Origin: Taishania sp045629585
Lineage (GTDB): Bacteria > Bacteroidota > Bacteroidia > Flavobacteriales_D > Crocinitomicaceae
Length of the DNA stretch: 64,000 nt
NCBI GenBank assembly: GCA_045629585.1
Contig: JAZQRM010000064.1
Span: 62,001 to 126,000 of the forward strand
Direction: 5' to 3'
The translations under genes were made by a program, and so were the position numbers. Shown here piece after piece: positions 42,799 through 50,736 of this stretch (its first letter is position 1; every line of letters starts with the position of its first letter). Below the pieces are notes generated by a model. That model ran no database searches. It was not told the origin of the DNA and saw only the letters and a program-made list of their open reading frames with translations.

Positions 42799-42806
42799 CA
42801 AATTTA
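42799..42806 (-). promoter_or_regulatory. -7 box four bases upstream of the BatA-like gene
   Basis: Exact TAAATTTG on the minus strand, four bases from the ATG; no TTTG at the usual -33 distance is seen. Suggests a leaderless start. Confidence 0.45.
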
Positions 42807-42822
42807 TAAAATTTAGTGGTCA

Positions 42823-43425
42823 TTAGTCATTTAAAAGTGGAGTTTTTTCACCTGCTTTTATAGAAATGTTCAAATCATTGCATTTTGGTGGAATTGGACA
42901 GTTGTATCGGTATGAAAATGCACAATAGGGATTGTATGCTTTATTGAAATCAATTTCGACTTTCTTTCCCGTTAATTTTATATCCAAATAGCGTCCAGCA
43001 CCATAGGTTTGATTACCAGTTGTAAGATCACGAAACGGTATAAAATAATACTCTTTGTACAGCGGATGATTCTGTAAAGTGGTATCCTGTAGAATATACA
43101 AGGTATCTATTGGTTGTTTTTTTAAGCGAATTGTAACCATTCCCACCACTTCATAAACCTTTTCTTTACCTGAAGATGTTGGCATTTTAATGATTTCAGA
43201 AGGAATTTTTTGTAAACGACTTTTTACACGAAATGTTTTATCTACAGGAAAGTAATCGTGAGCAATATAAGCTGCTAATTCCTCTTGATTTAAGATGCCT
43301 TTTTCAATAGTTGTCATTTCCAAAACGTGCTCTCTCCGCTCTTTTTCGATCGTTTCAGTATAAGAATTTTGAGAATATGTTAAATTGAAAATAAATAGGG
43401 AAAGCCATAGAAAGCCATTTTTCAT
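42823..43425 (-). CDS. DUF1684 family protein (secreted)
   Basis: 200 residues using the ATG at 43425, which gives the signal peptide MKNGFLWLSLFIFNLTYSQ; a 52-codon upstream extension of the frame overlaps the small basic ORF on the other strand and is rejected. The DUF1684 core shows FIPFRDLTTGNQTYGAGRYLD and the C-terminal YNPYCAFSYRYNCPIPP and KAGEK hallmarks. Biochemical activity of the family is not established. Divergent from the 48-residue ORF. Confidence 0.87.
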   Translation of the reverse strand: MKNGFLWLSLFIFNLTYSQNSYTETIEKERREHVLEMTTIEKGILNQEELAAYIAHDYFPVDKTFRVKSRLQKIPSEIIKMPTSSGKEKVYEVVGMVTIRLKKQPIDTLYILQDTTLQNHPLYKEYYFIPFRDLTTGNQTYGAGRYLDIKLTGKKVEIDFNKAYNPYCAFSYRYNCPIPPKCNDLNISIKAGEKTPLLND

Positions 43426-43460
43426 GATTTTGTTTTCTTTAAAAATAACGATTAATGCAT

Positions 43461-43468
43461 TAACTTTG
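43461..43468 (+). promoter_or_regulatory. -7 box four bases upstream of the small basic ORF
   Basis: Exact TAACTTTG ending four bases before the ATG at 43473; no TTTG at a normal -33 distance. Suggests a leaderless start. Confidence 0.45.
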
Positions 43469-43472
43469 AAAC

Positions 43473-43619
43473 ATGGGACGCAGAAATGAAACAAATCGTT
43501 TGGCACATAAAAAGAAAGCAGACAATAAAAAAAAGAGAGAATCGGATGCTGATTTAAGTCGAAAGGAAAAGTTGAAAGCAATATTAAAGGCTAAAAATGA
43601 AAAAGAGGCAAACGATTAA
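43473..43619 (+). CDS. 48-residue lysine-rich basic protein
   Basis: Reads MGRRNETNRLAHKKKADN and continues as a highly basic, probably helical chain (DLSRKEKLKAILKAKNEKE). Over a third of residues are Lys or Arg. Not covered by longer genes; the frame begins just after a TAACTTTG box and its stop codon lies within the loop of a terminator hairpin, which both support a real gene. It is reminiscent of small basic, possibly nucleic-acid-binding proteins of Bacteroidota, but no family is assigned. Confidence 0.6.
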   Translation: MGRRNETNRLAHKKKADNKKKRESDADLSRKEKLKAILKAKNEKEAND

Positions 43620-43640
43620 GTGTTGCCTCTTTTGTTTTTA
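43601..43640. terminator. Bidirectional terminator between the small ORF and yggS
   Basis: Eleven-base perfect stem AAAAGAGGCAA / TTGCCTCTTTT with an 11-base loop containing the stop codon of the small ORF, T-rich on both sides. Confidence 0.8.
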
Positions 43641-43642
43641 TC

Positions 43643-44290
43643 TTAACGAGATCCAAATAGAATACTTCCCAAACGAATCAGCGTACTGCCTTCTTCTAGG
43701 GCAATTTTGTAATCACCACTCATTCCCATTGAAATGGTATCAAAAGTTTCTTCTTTAAAATATAGCGTTTTCAGTTGGTCAAAAATTGACTTTAATTGAC
43801 TGAATTCCGAACGAATCTGCGCTTCATTCTCCACGAATGAAGCCATTCCCATTACTCCTCTTATTCGGATATTAGTTAATGGATTTACTTTTAAATCTTG
43901 AATTAAAGTCTCTGCTTCCGAAACGTCTAAACCAAATTTCGTTTCCTCTTGTGCAATATGAAATTGCAACAAACAATCAATTACGCGATCGTTTTTAGCG
44001 GCTTGTTTATTGATTTCCTTTAAAAGACGATCGCTATCAACAGCATGAATCATATGAACAAAAGGCGCCATATATTTCACCTTATTGGTTTGTAAATGTC
44101 CAATTTGATGCCATTCAATGTCTTTGGGTAATACTTCGTATTTATCACAAAGTTCTTGTACCTTATTTTCACCAAAGACACGTTGTCCTTGTTGGTACAA
44201 TTCCATAATTGCTTCAACGGGCTTCGTTTTTGAAACGGCGCAGAGGGTTACATTTTCTGGAATTTGTGCTAATAACGTTGGATAATCCAT
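43643..44290 (-). CDS. yggS: YggS-family PLP homeostasis protein
   Basis: 215-residue pyridoxal-phosphate-binding protein (PLPBP/YggS), TIM-barrel fold, involved in vitamin B6 balance rather than catalysis. PLP lysine K21 in LCAVSKTKP; also GENKVQEL, WHQIGHLQTNKVKY, FHIAQEETKFG and SMGMSGDYKIALEEGSTLIRLG. Starts one base after the DUF1015 gene and is cotranscribed with it. Membership in the serC-serA-DUF1015 neighbourhood fits a role near PLP enzymes. Confidence 0.94.
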   Translation of the reverse strand: MDYPTLLAQIPENVTLCAVSKTKPVEAIMELYQQGQRVFGENKVQELCDKYEVLPKDIEWHQIGHLQTNKVKYMAPFVHMIHAVDSDRLLKEINKQAAKNDRVIDCLLQFHIAQEETKFGLDVSEAETLIQDLKVNPLTNIRIRGVMGMASFVENEAQIRSEFSQLKSIFDQLKTLYFKEETFDTISMGMSGDYKIALEEGSTLIRLGSILFGSR

Positions 44291-44291
44291 T

Positions 44292-45527
44292 TTATTCGTT
44301 GATATTGTAAATTGTTAAACCACTGCGTAGTTTCGGTTCCACCCAAGTTGATTTAGGTGGCATTATCATTTGATTATCAGCCACGCGCACAACATCTTCC
44401 ATTTTTACAGGATATAAGAAGAATGCTAATTCATGCGTTCCTTTTTCTATTTTTTCTTCTATTTTAGAAATAGGTGTTGTTCCACCGATGAATTCAATAT
44501 TATCGCTCGTTTTAAGATCTTTTATGTCTAAAACAGGGCCAAGGATATATCGTGTTAATATTTCAGCGTCCAGACGATTTACAGGATGGTTGTGTTCAAT
44601 CGTTTCTTCTTTACACGCTAAAGAGTACCAATTGCCTTTAAGACACATCGTAATCTCGTGTTCCATTTGTGGAAGTTGCGATTGCCCTAAAGCTATAATC
44701 TCAAAATGAGGTTCTATTTCAGTTAAAATCTGTTCTTCTGTTTTTCCGTTTATAGATTTGATGACACGGTTAAATTCTAGAATTTGCAATGCATTTTCAT
44801 CCATAATAAACGCTAAGAAAGCTTTTTCATTAGGAAAATGACTGCGATTTTCTTCTACGCGTCTATTTTCTAGACCAACTGAAGAAGCACTTCGATGATG
44901 TCCATCTGCTATATATAATGCTGGAATGGCGTCAAATAAACGAATAATTTCAGCGGTTTGTCCTTGATCTAAAACCCATAATTCATGCGTGATTCTATCT
45001 GTGGTTGTGAATTCATATTCTGGCCGAGCTAGCGTGTACTCTTTTAGCGTATCTTCAATCGATTGATTATGCGGATAAGCCATTAGAACGGGTTCAGCAT
45101 TGTAACCTACTATATCCAAGTAATCGACAAACATTTCTTCTCTACTGGTTAAAGTAGCTTCGTGTTTTTTGATTAAATCTTGACGGTATTCTTCATTGTC
45201 AGCACCACAGACGATTCCTGTAAATGAATGTCCATTTTTTGTTTGACGATAGATGTAGATATGAGCCTCTTCGTCTTGACGTAAGATCCCATCTTTAATG
45301 TATTTTTCATATTCTTTTTTAACCAATTCGAAGCGCTCAATTGTATTGGGTTGCGTCATTCGTTCACCACCAAATTCAGGGTTGATGATGTGTAAGAATG
45401 TGTAGGGGTTATCTTCTAGTTTTGACTCTAAGACATTACGTTTATAGGAATATATGGGGCGTGTTGCGACCAAATGTACTTTATCCCTAACTGGACGAAT
45501 GGCTTTAAATGGAGTGATTTTCGACAT
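44292..45527 (-). CDS. DUF1015 family protein
   Basis: 411 residues; full DUF1015 protein starting with ITPFKAIRPVRDKVHLVATRP and containing YIYRQTKNGHSFTGIV, YIADGHHRSASS and FLAFIMDENALQILEFNRVI. The family has no established biochemical activity but is regularly encoded next to phosphoserine synthesis genes in Bacteroidota and many other phyla, as here with serC and serA upstream and yggS downstream. A terminator hairpin after serA means it may have its own promoter. Confidence 0.93.
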   Translation of the reverse strand: MSKITPFKAIRPVRDKVHLVATRPIYSYKRNVLESKLEDNPYTFLHIINPEFGGERMTQPNTIERFELVKKEYEKYIKDGILRQDEEAHIYIYRQTKNGHSFTGIVCGADNEEYRQDLIKKHEATLTSREEMFVDYLDIVGYNAEPVLMAYPHNQSIEDTLKEYTLARPEYEFTTTDRITHELWVLDQGQTAEIIRLFDAIPALYIADGHHRSASSVGLENRRVEENRSHFPNEKAFLAFIMDENALQILEFNRVIKSINGKTEEQILTEIEPHFEIIALGQSQLPQMEHEITMCLKGNWYSLACKEETIEHNHPVNRLDAEILTRYILGPVLDIKDLKTSDNIEFIGGTTPISKIEEKIEKGTHELAFFLYPVKMEDVVRVADNQMIMPPKSTWVEPKLRSGLTIYNINE

Positions 45528-45561
45528 AATTAATCTAAAAATAGCAATTTTTGAGCGTGAA

Positions 45562-45589
45562 AAAGCCGAAACCTTACGATTTCGGCTTT
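45562..45589 (-). terminator. Terminator after serC-serA
   Basis: Ten-base perfect stem AAAGCCGAAA / TTTCGGCTTT, minus strand ending in a T-run. Confidence 0.8.
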
Positions 45590-45602
45590 AACTGTAAATA
45601 TG

Positions 45603-46559
45603 TTAAGCTTTTGTAAAAACAGAGATGATTTGTTCAGCCAATTCACCACCGATTCTTTCTTGCGCTTCTTCAGTTGCTGCCCCAATATGTGGAGTTGTAG
45701 CAATTTTTGAGTGTTTTAATAAAGTACGGTCTGGGGTTGGTTCGTTTTCGAACACATCTAATGCACAGTAAGCAATCTTTTTATTGTCTAAAGCTTCTAC
45801 TAATGCTGCTTCATCGATAACTCCACCTCTTGCAGCGTTAATTAGTCGCACTGTTGGTTTCATTAAATTGAACTCTTCTTTACCAATAACAGCGCTACCA
45901 TCTTTTTGTTTGGGTACGTGTAATGAAATGAAGTCACAAGAGCCTATTGTTGCTTTTAAATCGGTTACTGTTGTAATACTTACTTCAAATTCTAAATCTT
46001 CACCAATTGTAATAGGAACAGAAACGGTGTACTCAGAATTATCAACTGCAATTACTTTCATACCGATTCCTAATGCATAAGATGCTAAGCTTTGACCGAT
46101 ACGACCAAAACCTACGATTCCTAAAGTTTTACCACGTAATTCCATTCCTTTAGCGTAGGCTTTCTTTAAAGAATTGAAATCACCATTTTCCATATTTTTG
46201 TAACTTTCGTTTAAAAAACGTGCCGTTGCAAACATGTGACCCATAACTAATTCAGCAACTGACTGAGATGATGATCCTGGAGTGTTGATGACGTGAATAC
46301 CTTTTGAAAGGGCATATTCAACATCAATATTATCCATTCCAACACCACCTCGTCCGATTAGTTTTAAACCAGCACATGAGTCAATTAATTCTTTTCGTGC
46401 AGTTGTTGCGCTGCGGACGATAAGGATTTCAATCTCTTCTTTATTGATGTAGTCAATTAAGTCTTTTTGATCTACCTTATTTGTAATAACAGTAAATCCT
46501 GCGTCTTCCAATTGTTTTTGACCAACTGGTGATATTCCGTCGTTTGCTAAAATTTTCAT
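45603..46559 (-). CDS. serA: D-3-phosphoglycerate dehydrogenase
   Basis: First step of serine synthesis: 3-phosphoglycerate to 3-phosphohydroxypyruvate with NAD. 318 residues in the D-2-hydroxyacid dehydrogenase fold, with Rossmann GFGRIG (150-155) and catalytic residues R244 (NAARGG), E273 (ENEP) and H291 (TPHIG). It lacks the C-terminal ACT regulatory domain, as is usual for short bacterial forms, so feedback inhibition by serine is not obvious. Three bases from serC: same operon. Confidence 0.93.
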   Translation of the reverse strand: MKILANDGISPVGQKQLEDAGFTVITNKVDQKDLIDYINKEEIEILIVRSATTARKELIDSCAGLKLIGRGGVGMDNIDVEYALSKGIHVINTPGSSSQSVAELVMGHMFATARFLNESYKNMENGDFNSLKKAYAKGMELRGKTLGIVGFGRIGQSLASYALGIGMKVIAVDNSEYTVSVPITIGEDLEFEVSITTVTDLKATIGSCDFISLHVPKQKDGSAVIGKEEFNLMKPTVRLINAARGGVIDEAALVEALDNKKIAYCALDVFENEPTPDRTLLKHSKIATTPHIGAATEEAQERIGGELAEQIISVFTKA

Positions 46560-46562
46560 TGT

Positions 46563-47633
46563 TTATGCTTTTTTCGATGCAAATTCTTTCATAACGTTAA
46601 CTAATACTTCTACGCTTGATAGAGGTAAGGCGTTATAGAGTGACGCTCTGTATCCTCCTGTTGAACGGTGACCTTTTAAGCCAACAATATCAGCAGCTGC
46701 CCAGAAAGCATTAAATTCTTCTTCTAAAGAAGTATACTGTTCTTTTAAAACAAAGGATACATTCATTTTTGAACGATCTTCAGTGTTTACAACGGATGTA
46801 AATAGAGGATTCGTGTCAATTTCATTATATAACAAAGCTGCCTTAGCATTATTTTTAGCTTCCATTGCTTGAACTCCACCTGTTGCTATTAAATCTCTTA
46901 AATTTAACATAGACACATAAATAGAGAATACTGGGGGCGTATTAAGCATGGATTCTTTCTCGTGTTGCTTTGCCAAGTTCATGTAAGTTGGCATAAAAGG
47001 AGTTTTAAATTTCCCTAAAACTTCTTCTTTTACGATGAACAAAGTTGCTCCTGCAGGTCCTAAATTTTTTTGTGCTCCAGCATAAATTAAGTCAAAATCA
47101 GATACATTAATTTCTTTGGAGAAAATATCAGATGACATATCACAAATTAACGGAACATTTGTTTTCGGAAAATCATGGAATTGAGTTCCGTAAATGGTAT
47201 TATTAGATGTGAAATGTAAATAGTCTAGATTAGATGGGATTTCAATGTTTTTAGGGATGTAAGAAAAGTTTTTATCTTCCGAAGATGCAATAACATCTAC
47301 GTCCACACCGACAACTTTTGCTTCTTTAATTGCACCAGCTGCCCAAACTCCAGTGTTTATGTATCCTGCTTTTCCACCACGCGTCATATTTAATGCTGCA
47401 ATGGTAAATCCTAATGTTGCACCACCTTGCAGAAACAAAACAGTATAACCTTCAGGTACATTTAACGCTTGTTTTACTAATGAGCGGGCTTCTTCCATCA
47501 CCGCTACAAAGTCTTTGTGTCTATGAGACACCTCAAGAATAGAAAGGCCATTGAAGTCTAACACTCCTTTAGCGGCTTCTTCAAAAACATTTTGAGGAAG
47601 AATACATGGTCCTGCGCCGAAATTATATTTCAT
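46563..47633 (-). CDS. serC: Phosphoserine aminotransferase
   Basis: PLP-dependent transaminase of the serine pathway (3-phosphohydroxypyruvate to phosphoserine). 356 residues; PLP lysine K189 in YAGAQKNLGPAG, N-terminal NFGAGPCILP and C-terminal GHRSTGGYRASLYNALPLSSVE are all conserved. It may also serve pyridoxine biosynthesis. First gene of the serC-serA operon; no serB is present in the window. Confidence 0.96.
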   Translation of the reverse strand: MKYNFGAGPCILPQNVFEEAAKGVLDFNGLSILEVSHRHKDFVAVMEEARSLVKQALNVPEGYTVLFLQGGATLGFTIAALNMTRGGKAGYINTGVWAAGAIKEAKVVGVDVDVIASSEDKNFSYIPKNIEIPSNLDYLHFTSNNTIYGTQFHDFPKTNVPLICDMSSDIFSKEINVSDFDLIYAGAQKNLGPAGATLFIVKEEVLGKFKTPFMPTYMNLAKQHEKESMLNTPPVFSIYVSMLNLRDLIATGGVQAMEAKNNAKAALLYNEIDTNPLFTSVVNTEDRSKMNVSFVLKEQYTSLEEEFNAFWAAADIVGLKGHRSTGGYRASLYNALPLSSVEVLVNVMKEFASKKA

Positions 47634-47681
47634 GAGTAATGCAATTTTGTTTTTCTAAGTACTAATTACAAATGTGGTCAT

Positions 47682-47724
47682 TTTAAAAAAAGAAAGCTAT
47701 ACATTTAAGAAAAAATGTATAGCT
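47682..47724 (-). terminator. Terminator of the bTHX gene
   Basis: Twelve-base stem AGCTATACATTT / AAATGTATAGCT, followed on the minus strand by a T-run; lies 22 bases beyond the bTHX-tail gene stop. Confidence 0.75.
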
Positions 47725-47745
47725 CATTGCATAATATTATGGAGA

Positions 47746-48003
47746 TTAATCTTCCTTAGGTTTCTTTGTTGTTGCTTTTTTTACTGCTGTAGTTGTTTTT
47801 TTTGGTGCTTCATCCGCCACTTTTTTTGTCGTTTTCTTTACAGCTGCTTTGGGTTTTTCTTCTTTAGGTTCTTTAACTTTAACAACTTCAATGTTGCTTG
47901 TTAATGATGAAGTATTGGTTTTGTCTTTGGAACGTTTACGCGTTTTTCCGTAGCTTCCTTGAATACGTTTTCCTTTAGCTGTTTTTTTATCTCCTTTTCC
48001 CAT
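47746..48003 (-). CDS. 30S ribosomal protein bTHX with histone-H1-like tail
   Basis: 85 residues. The first 24 residues (MGKGDKKTAKGKRIQGSYGK plus TRKR) match small-subunit protein Thx, known from Thermus as a 26-residue peptide bound in the 30S head. The rest is a linker (about 27-50) and a Lys/Ala/Thr/Pro-rich tail (AAVKKTTKKVADEAPKKTTT) like histone H1 or AlgP tails. The domain assignment is firm for the N-terminus; the tail might bind RNA or nucleoid DNA. Single gene next to trmH and HU. Confidence 0.85.
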   Translation of the reverse strand: MGKGDKKTAKGKRIQGSYGKTRKRSKDKTNTSSLTSNIEVVKVKEPKEEKPKAAVKKTTKKVADEAPKKTTTAVKKATTKKPKED

Positions 48004-48047
48004 TATAGAGCAATTTAGATTTGTATAAATGTCTGTTTACAAATATA

Positions 48048-48743
48048 TTAATCTTTTTTAATTGACCTAATTAAACGACTTTTAATTTCGGGTACAACTT
48101 TTTCCCCACGCGGGATTATACGTTCGCACCATTTTATCTTTAATTGGGTGATTTCTTCTTCTGTAAGTTTCCAATTGATGTTTTCACTTACTTCTAATCG
48201 ACTTCTTAAAGTATGCATTATTACTGCGGCCGAAACGGAAATGTTAAAACTTTCTGTAAAGCCGTACATGGGGATGGTTACAAATTCATCTGCCATTTCT
48301 CTAACTTCATCCGAAATGCCAAGTAATTCTGTTCCGTACACTAAAGCCATTTTTTGATCCAATGGGATGTTATTGATCGTGTAGGCTGACTCATGTGGGG
48401 TAGTGGCAACTATTTTATACCCTTGTTCTTTTAATTTTTTCAGACAGGTTACCGTTGGAGATTCATCATTGTAATGATACATATCAACCCAACGACCTGC
48501 TCCACGTGCGATATCTCTCTGTACACGGTATTTATTATCTTTTTCAATAACGTGTAAGCTTTGTAAGCCAAAGCTCTCACAAGAGCGCAAAACCGCAGAT
48601 GCATTATGTTCTTGAAAGATGTTCTCTAGAACGGTTGTGATATAATCTGTTTTAAGAGGAGCTAAACGGTCAAACATCTCAATTTTGTTTGGTGTTATGA
48701 TTTCATACAGCTGCTCTAATAACAATTCATCGAAACTTTTCAT
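48048..48743 (-). CDS. trmH: tRNA/rRNA 2'-O-methyltransferase TrmH family
   Basis: 231-residue SPOUT methyltransferase with the deep trefoil knot: HNASAVLRSCESFGLQSLHV (first motif), YGTELLGISDEV (second) and GFTESFNISVSAAVIMHTL (third), plus a TrmH C-terminal helical part (TEEEITQLKIKW). It likely methylates G18 of tRNA, though other SpoU proteins are hard to exclude. The ATG at 48743 is used; a ten-codon extension overlaps the HU terminator. Confidence 0.88.
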   Translation of the reverse strand: MKSFDELLLEQLYEIITPNKIEMFDRLAPLKTDYITTVLENIFQEHNASAVLRSCESFGLQSLHVIEKDNKYRVQRDIARGAGRWVDMYHYNDESPTVTCLKKLKEQGYKIVATTPHESAYTINNIPLDQKMALVYGTELLGISDEVREMADEFVTIPMYGFTESFNISVSAAVIMHTLRSRLEVSENINWKLTEEEITQLKIKWCERIIPRGEKVVPEIKSRLIRSIKKD

Positions 48744-48756
48744 GTAATTTAATTCA

Positions 48757-48792
48757 TAAAAAAAAGGGCCCAACTGGTTGGACCCTTTTTTA
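48757..48792 (-). terminator. Terminator of the HU gene
   Basis: Stem AAGGGCCCAAC / GTTGGACCCTT; the single C-A mismatch on the plus strand becomes a G-T wobble on the minus strand, so it is built for the HU transcript. Confidence 0.8.
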
Positions 48793-48809
48793 TAATTGGT
48801 TTTACGAAA

Positions 48810-49082
48810 TTAGTTAATTTCTTTCGTTAAATCAGCACCAGCTTTAAAACGTACTACGTTTTTAGCTTCGATTTTAATTTCTTTACCAGTTTGAGGGTTG
48901 CGTCCTGTACGAGCAGCTCTATTTGAAACTGCGAAAGATCCAAATCCTACTAATGAAATACGATCTCCTTTTTTCAATGCACTTGCAGTTGTAGAAACGA
49001 ATGCATCTAATGCTTTTTTAGCGTCTGCTTTAGACAACCCAGACTCAGATGCGATAGCATCAATTAATTCTGCTTTGTTCAT
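48810..49082 (-). CDS. HU-family DNA-binding protein
   Basis: 90-residue nucleoid protein. MNKAELIDAIASESGLSK start, LVGFGSFAVSNRAARTGRNP and TGKEIKIEAKNVVRFKAG beta-arm are textbook HU. The ATG at 49082 is used instead of the 24-codon longer frame. Consensus promoter at 49125-49155, terminator downstream, so monocistronic. Confidence 0.95.
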   Translation of the reverse strand: MNKAELIDAIASESGLSKADAKKALDAFVSTTASALKKGDRISLVGFGSFAVSNRAARTGRNPQTGKEIKIEAKNVVRFKAGADLTKEIN

Positions 49083-49124
49083 AGTTTTGGTTTTTTTTAG
49101 AATGTTATACTTAAATTTCTTTAG

Positions 49125-49155
49125 CAAATATATCTGAATATCAATGCTACGCAAG
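49125..49155 (-). promoter_or_regulatory. Promoter of the HU gene
   Basis: Minus strand CTTG (49152-49155), 19-base spacer, exact TATATTTG (49125-49132), 42 bases from the ATG. Confidence 0.65.
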
Positions 49156-49282
49156 AAAAACAGTAAAAAAAATGCATAAAATGTTGAAAAAAGCTATTAT
49201 TTGTGGAAATGTCACCTTTTTGAGCTCTTTTTTTAGGGTTCATTGGCTATGTAGATGAAGTGTATCACTGATTTGTGTAAAG

Positions 49283-49312
49283 CAAAAAAGGCACTCGAAA
49301 AGCGCCTTTTTA
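49283..49312 (-). terminator. Terminator of ffh
   Basis: Stem AAAAAGGCRC-type with a CGAAA-containing loop and T-run, 20 bases after the ffh stop codon (one wobble pair on the minus strand). Confidence 0.75.
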
Positions 49313-49330
49313 ATAAATTTTTTATCTTAT

Positions 49331-50680
49331 TTACATTCCAGGGAAGCCACCTTTCATGCCTTTCATCTGTTTCATCATGCCCATCATATTTTTTGGATTA
49401 GACATCATTTTCATCATTTTTTTCGTGTCTTGAAATTGTTTCAACAAACGATTTACTTCCTGAATTGAGGTTCCAGATCCATTTGCAATTCGATTTTTAC
49501 GACCTGGATTAATGATTTCTGGATTTGAGCGTTCGGCAGGAGTCATGGAGTAAATAATTGCTTCAATGTGCTTGAATGCGTCGTCTTCAATCTCTACGTC
49601 TTTCATTGCTTTGCCCATTCCTGGTATCATTCCCATCAAGTCTTTCATGTTACCCATGTTTTTCACTTGTTGGATTTGAGCCAAGAAATCGTTAAAATCA
49701 AATTGATCTTTTTGGATACGTTTTTGAAGTTTACGTGCCTCTTCTTCATTAAACTGCTCTTGTGCACGTTCAACTAATGAAACAACGTCCCCCATCCCTA
49801 AAATTCGATCGGCCATACGAGATGGATAGAATACATCTAAAGCATCCATCTTTTCTCCTGTACCGACAAATTTGATTGGTTTGTTAACTATTGATTTTAT
49901 GGATAGAGCCGCGCCACCACGAGTGTCACCATCTAATTTTGTTAAAACAACACCATCAAAATCGATACGCTCATTAAAGGCTTTAGCTGTGTTTACAGCA
50001 TCTTGCCCTGTCATGGCATCCACTACAAATAACGTTTCCGTAGGATTAATTGCTTTTTTAACTTCAGCAATCTCGTTCATCATCTGTTCGTCAACAGCTA
50101 AACGGCCAGCGGTATCGACTATAACAACGTTGATTCCTTTGCTTTTTGCATGTTGAATAGCAGCTTGAGCAATTTTTACTGGATTTTTCTCCTCTTTATT
50201 AGAATAGACTTCAATGTCTAATTGTTCTCCTAAAACATGTAATTGATCTATCGCAGCAGGTCGGTAAACGTCACAGGCAACTAATAGAACATTTTTGTTC
50301 TTCTTCGTTTTTAGGTAGCTTCCTAATTTTCCAGTGAATGTTGTCTTACCTGATCCTTGTAGACCAGACATTAGTATAACTGCAGGTTGTCCTTTGATGT
50401 TTATATCAACTTCGTTTGCCCCCATTAATTCAACCAATTCTTCATGGCAGATTTTTACCATCAATTGGCTAGGAGAAACGGCTGTTAATACATCACGACC
50501 TAATGCTTTTTCTTTAACAGTATTTGTAAATTCCTTGGCTGTGTTAAAGTTAACATCGGCATCAAGCAATGCACGACGTACTTCTTTTAACGTTTCAGCT
50601 ACGTTGATTTCTGTAATTTGTCCTTGTCCTTTTAAGACTTTAAACGCTCTTTCGAACTTTTCGGTAAGATTCTCAAACAT
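49331..50680 (-). CDS. ffh: Signal recognition particle protein Ffh
   Basis: 449-residue SRP54 homologue that delivers ribosome-nascent chains to the membrane with 4.5S RNA and FtsY. N domain (1-95), G domain with P-loop SGLQGSGKTT (105-114), DTAGR and TKLDGDTRGG, then a methionine-rich M domain (about 300-449, ending with several MM pairs). The length is normal. A TACTTTTG box (50702-50709) may serve as promoter. Downstream gene is HU on the same strand beyond a terminator. Confidence 0.97.
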   Translation of the reverse strand: MFENLTEKFERAFKVLKGQGQITEINVAETLKEVRRALLDADVNFNTAKEFTNTVKEKALGRDVLTAVSPSQLMVKICHEELVELMGANEVDINIKGQPAVILMSGLQGSGKTTFTGKLGSYLKTKKNKNVLLVACDVYRPAAIDQLHVLGEQLDIEVYSNKEEKNPVKIAQAAIQHAKSKGINVVIVDTAGRLAVDEQMMNEIAEVKKAINPTETLFVVDAMTGQDAVNTAKAFNERIDFDGVVLTKLDGDTRGGAALSIKSIVNKPIKFVGTGEKMDALDVFYPSRMADRILGMGDVVSLVERAQEQFNEEEARKLQKRIQKDQFDFNDFLAQIQQVKNMGNMKDLMGMIPGMGKAMKDVEIEDDAFKHIEAIIYSMTPAERSNPEIINPGRKNRIANGSGTSIQEVNRLLKQFQDTKKMMKMMSNPKNMMGMMKQMKGMKGGFPGM

Positions 50681-50736
50681 GGTTTTTACTTGTTATTGGC
50701 TACAAAAGTAGTAAAAATGAATTAAGTTATGACTGT

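Noticed and set aside
43426..43581. Upstream 52-codon extension of the DUF1684 gene
   Set aside because: It lacks sequence typical of the family, would bury the signal peptide and overlaps the 48-residue ORF on the other strand.
47674..47904. 76-codon plus-strand frame rich in Cys and Phe
   Set aside because: It is the antisense of the Lys-rich bTHX tail (Lys codons read backwards as Phe/Leu) and crosses its terminator.
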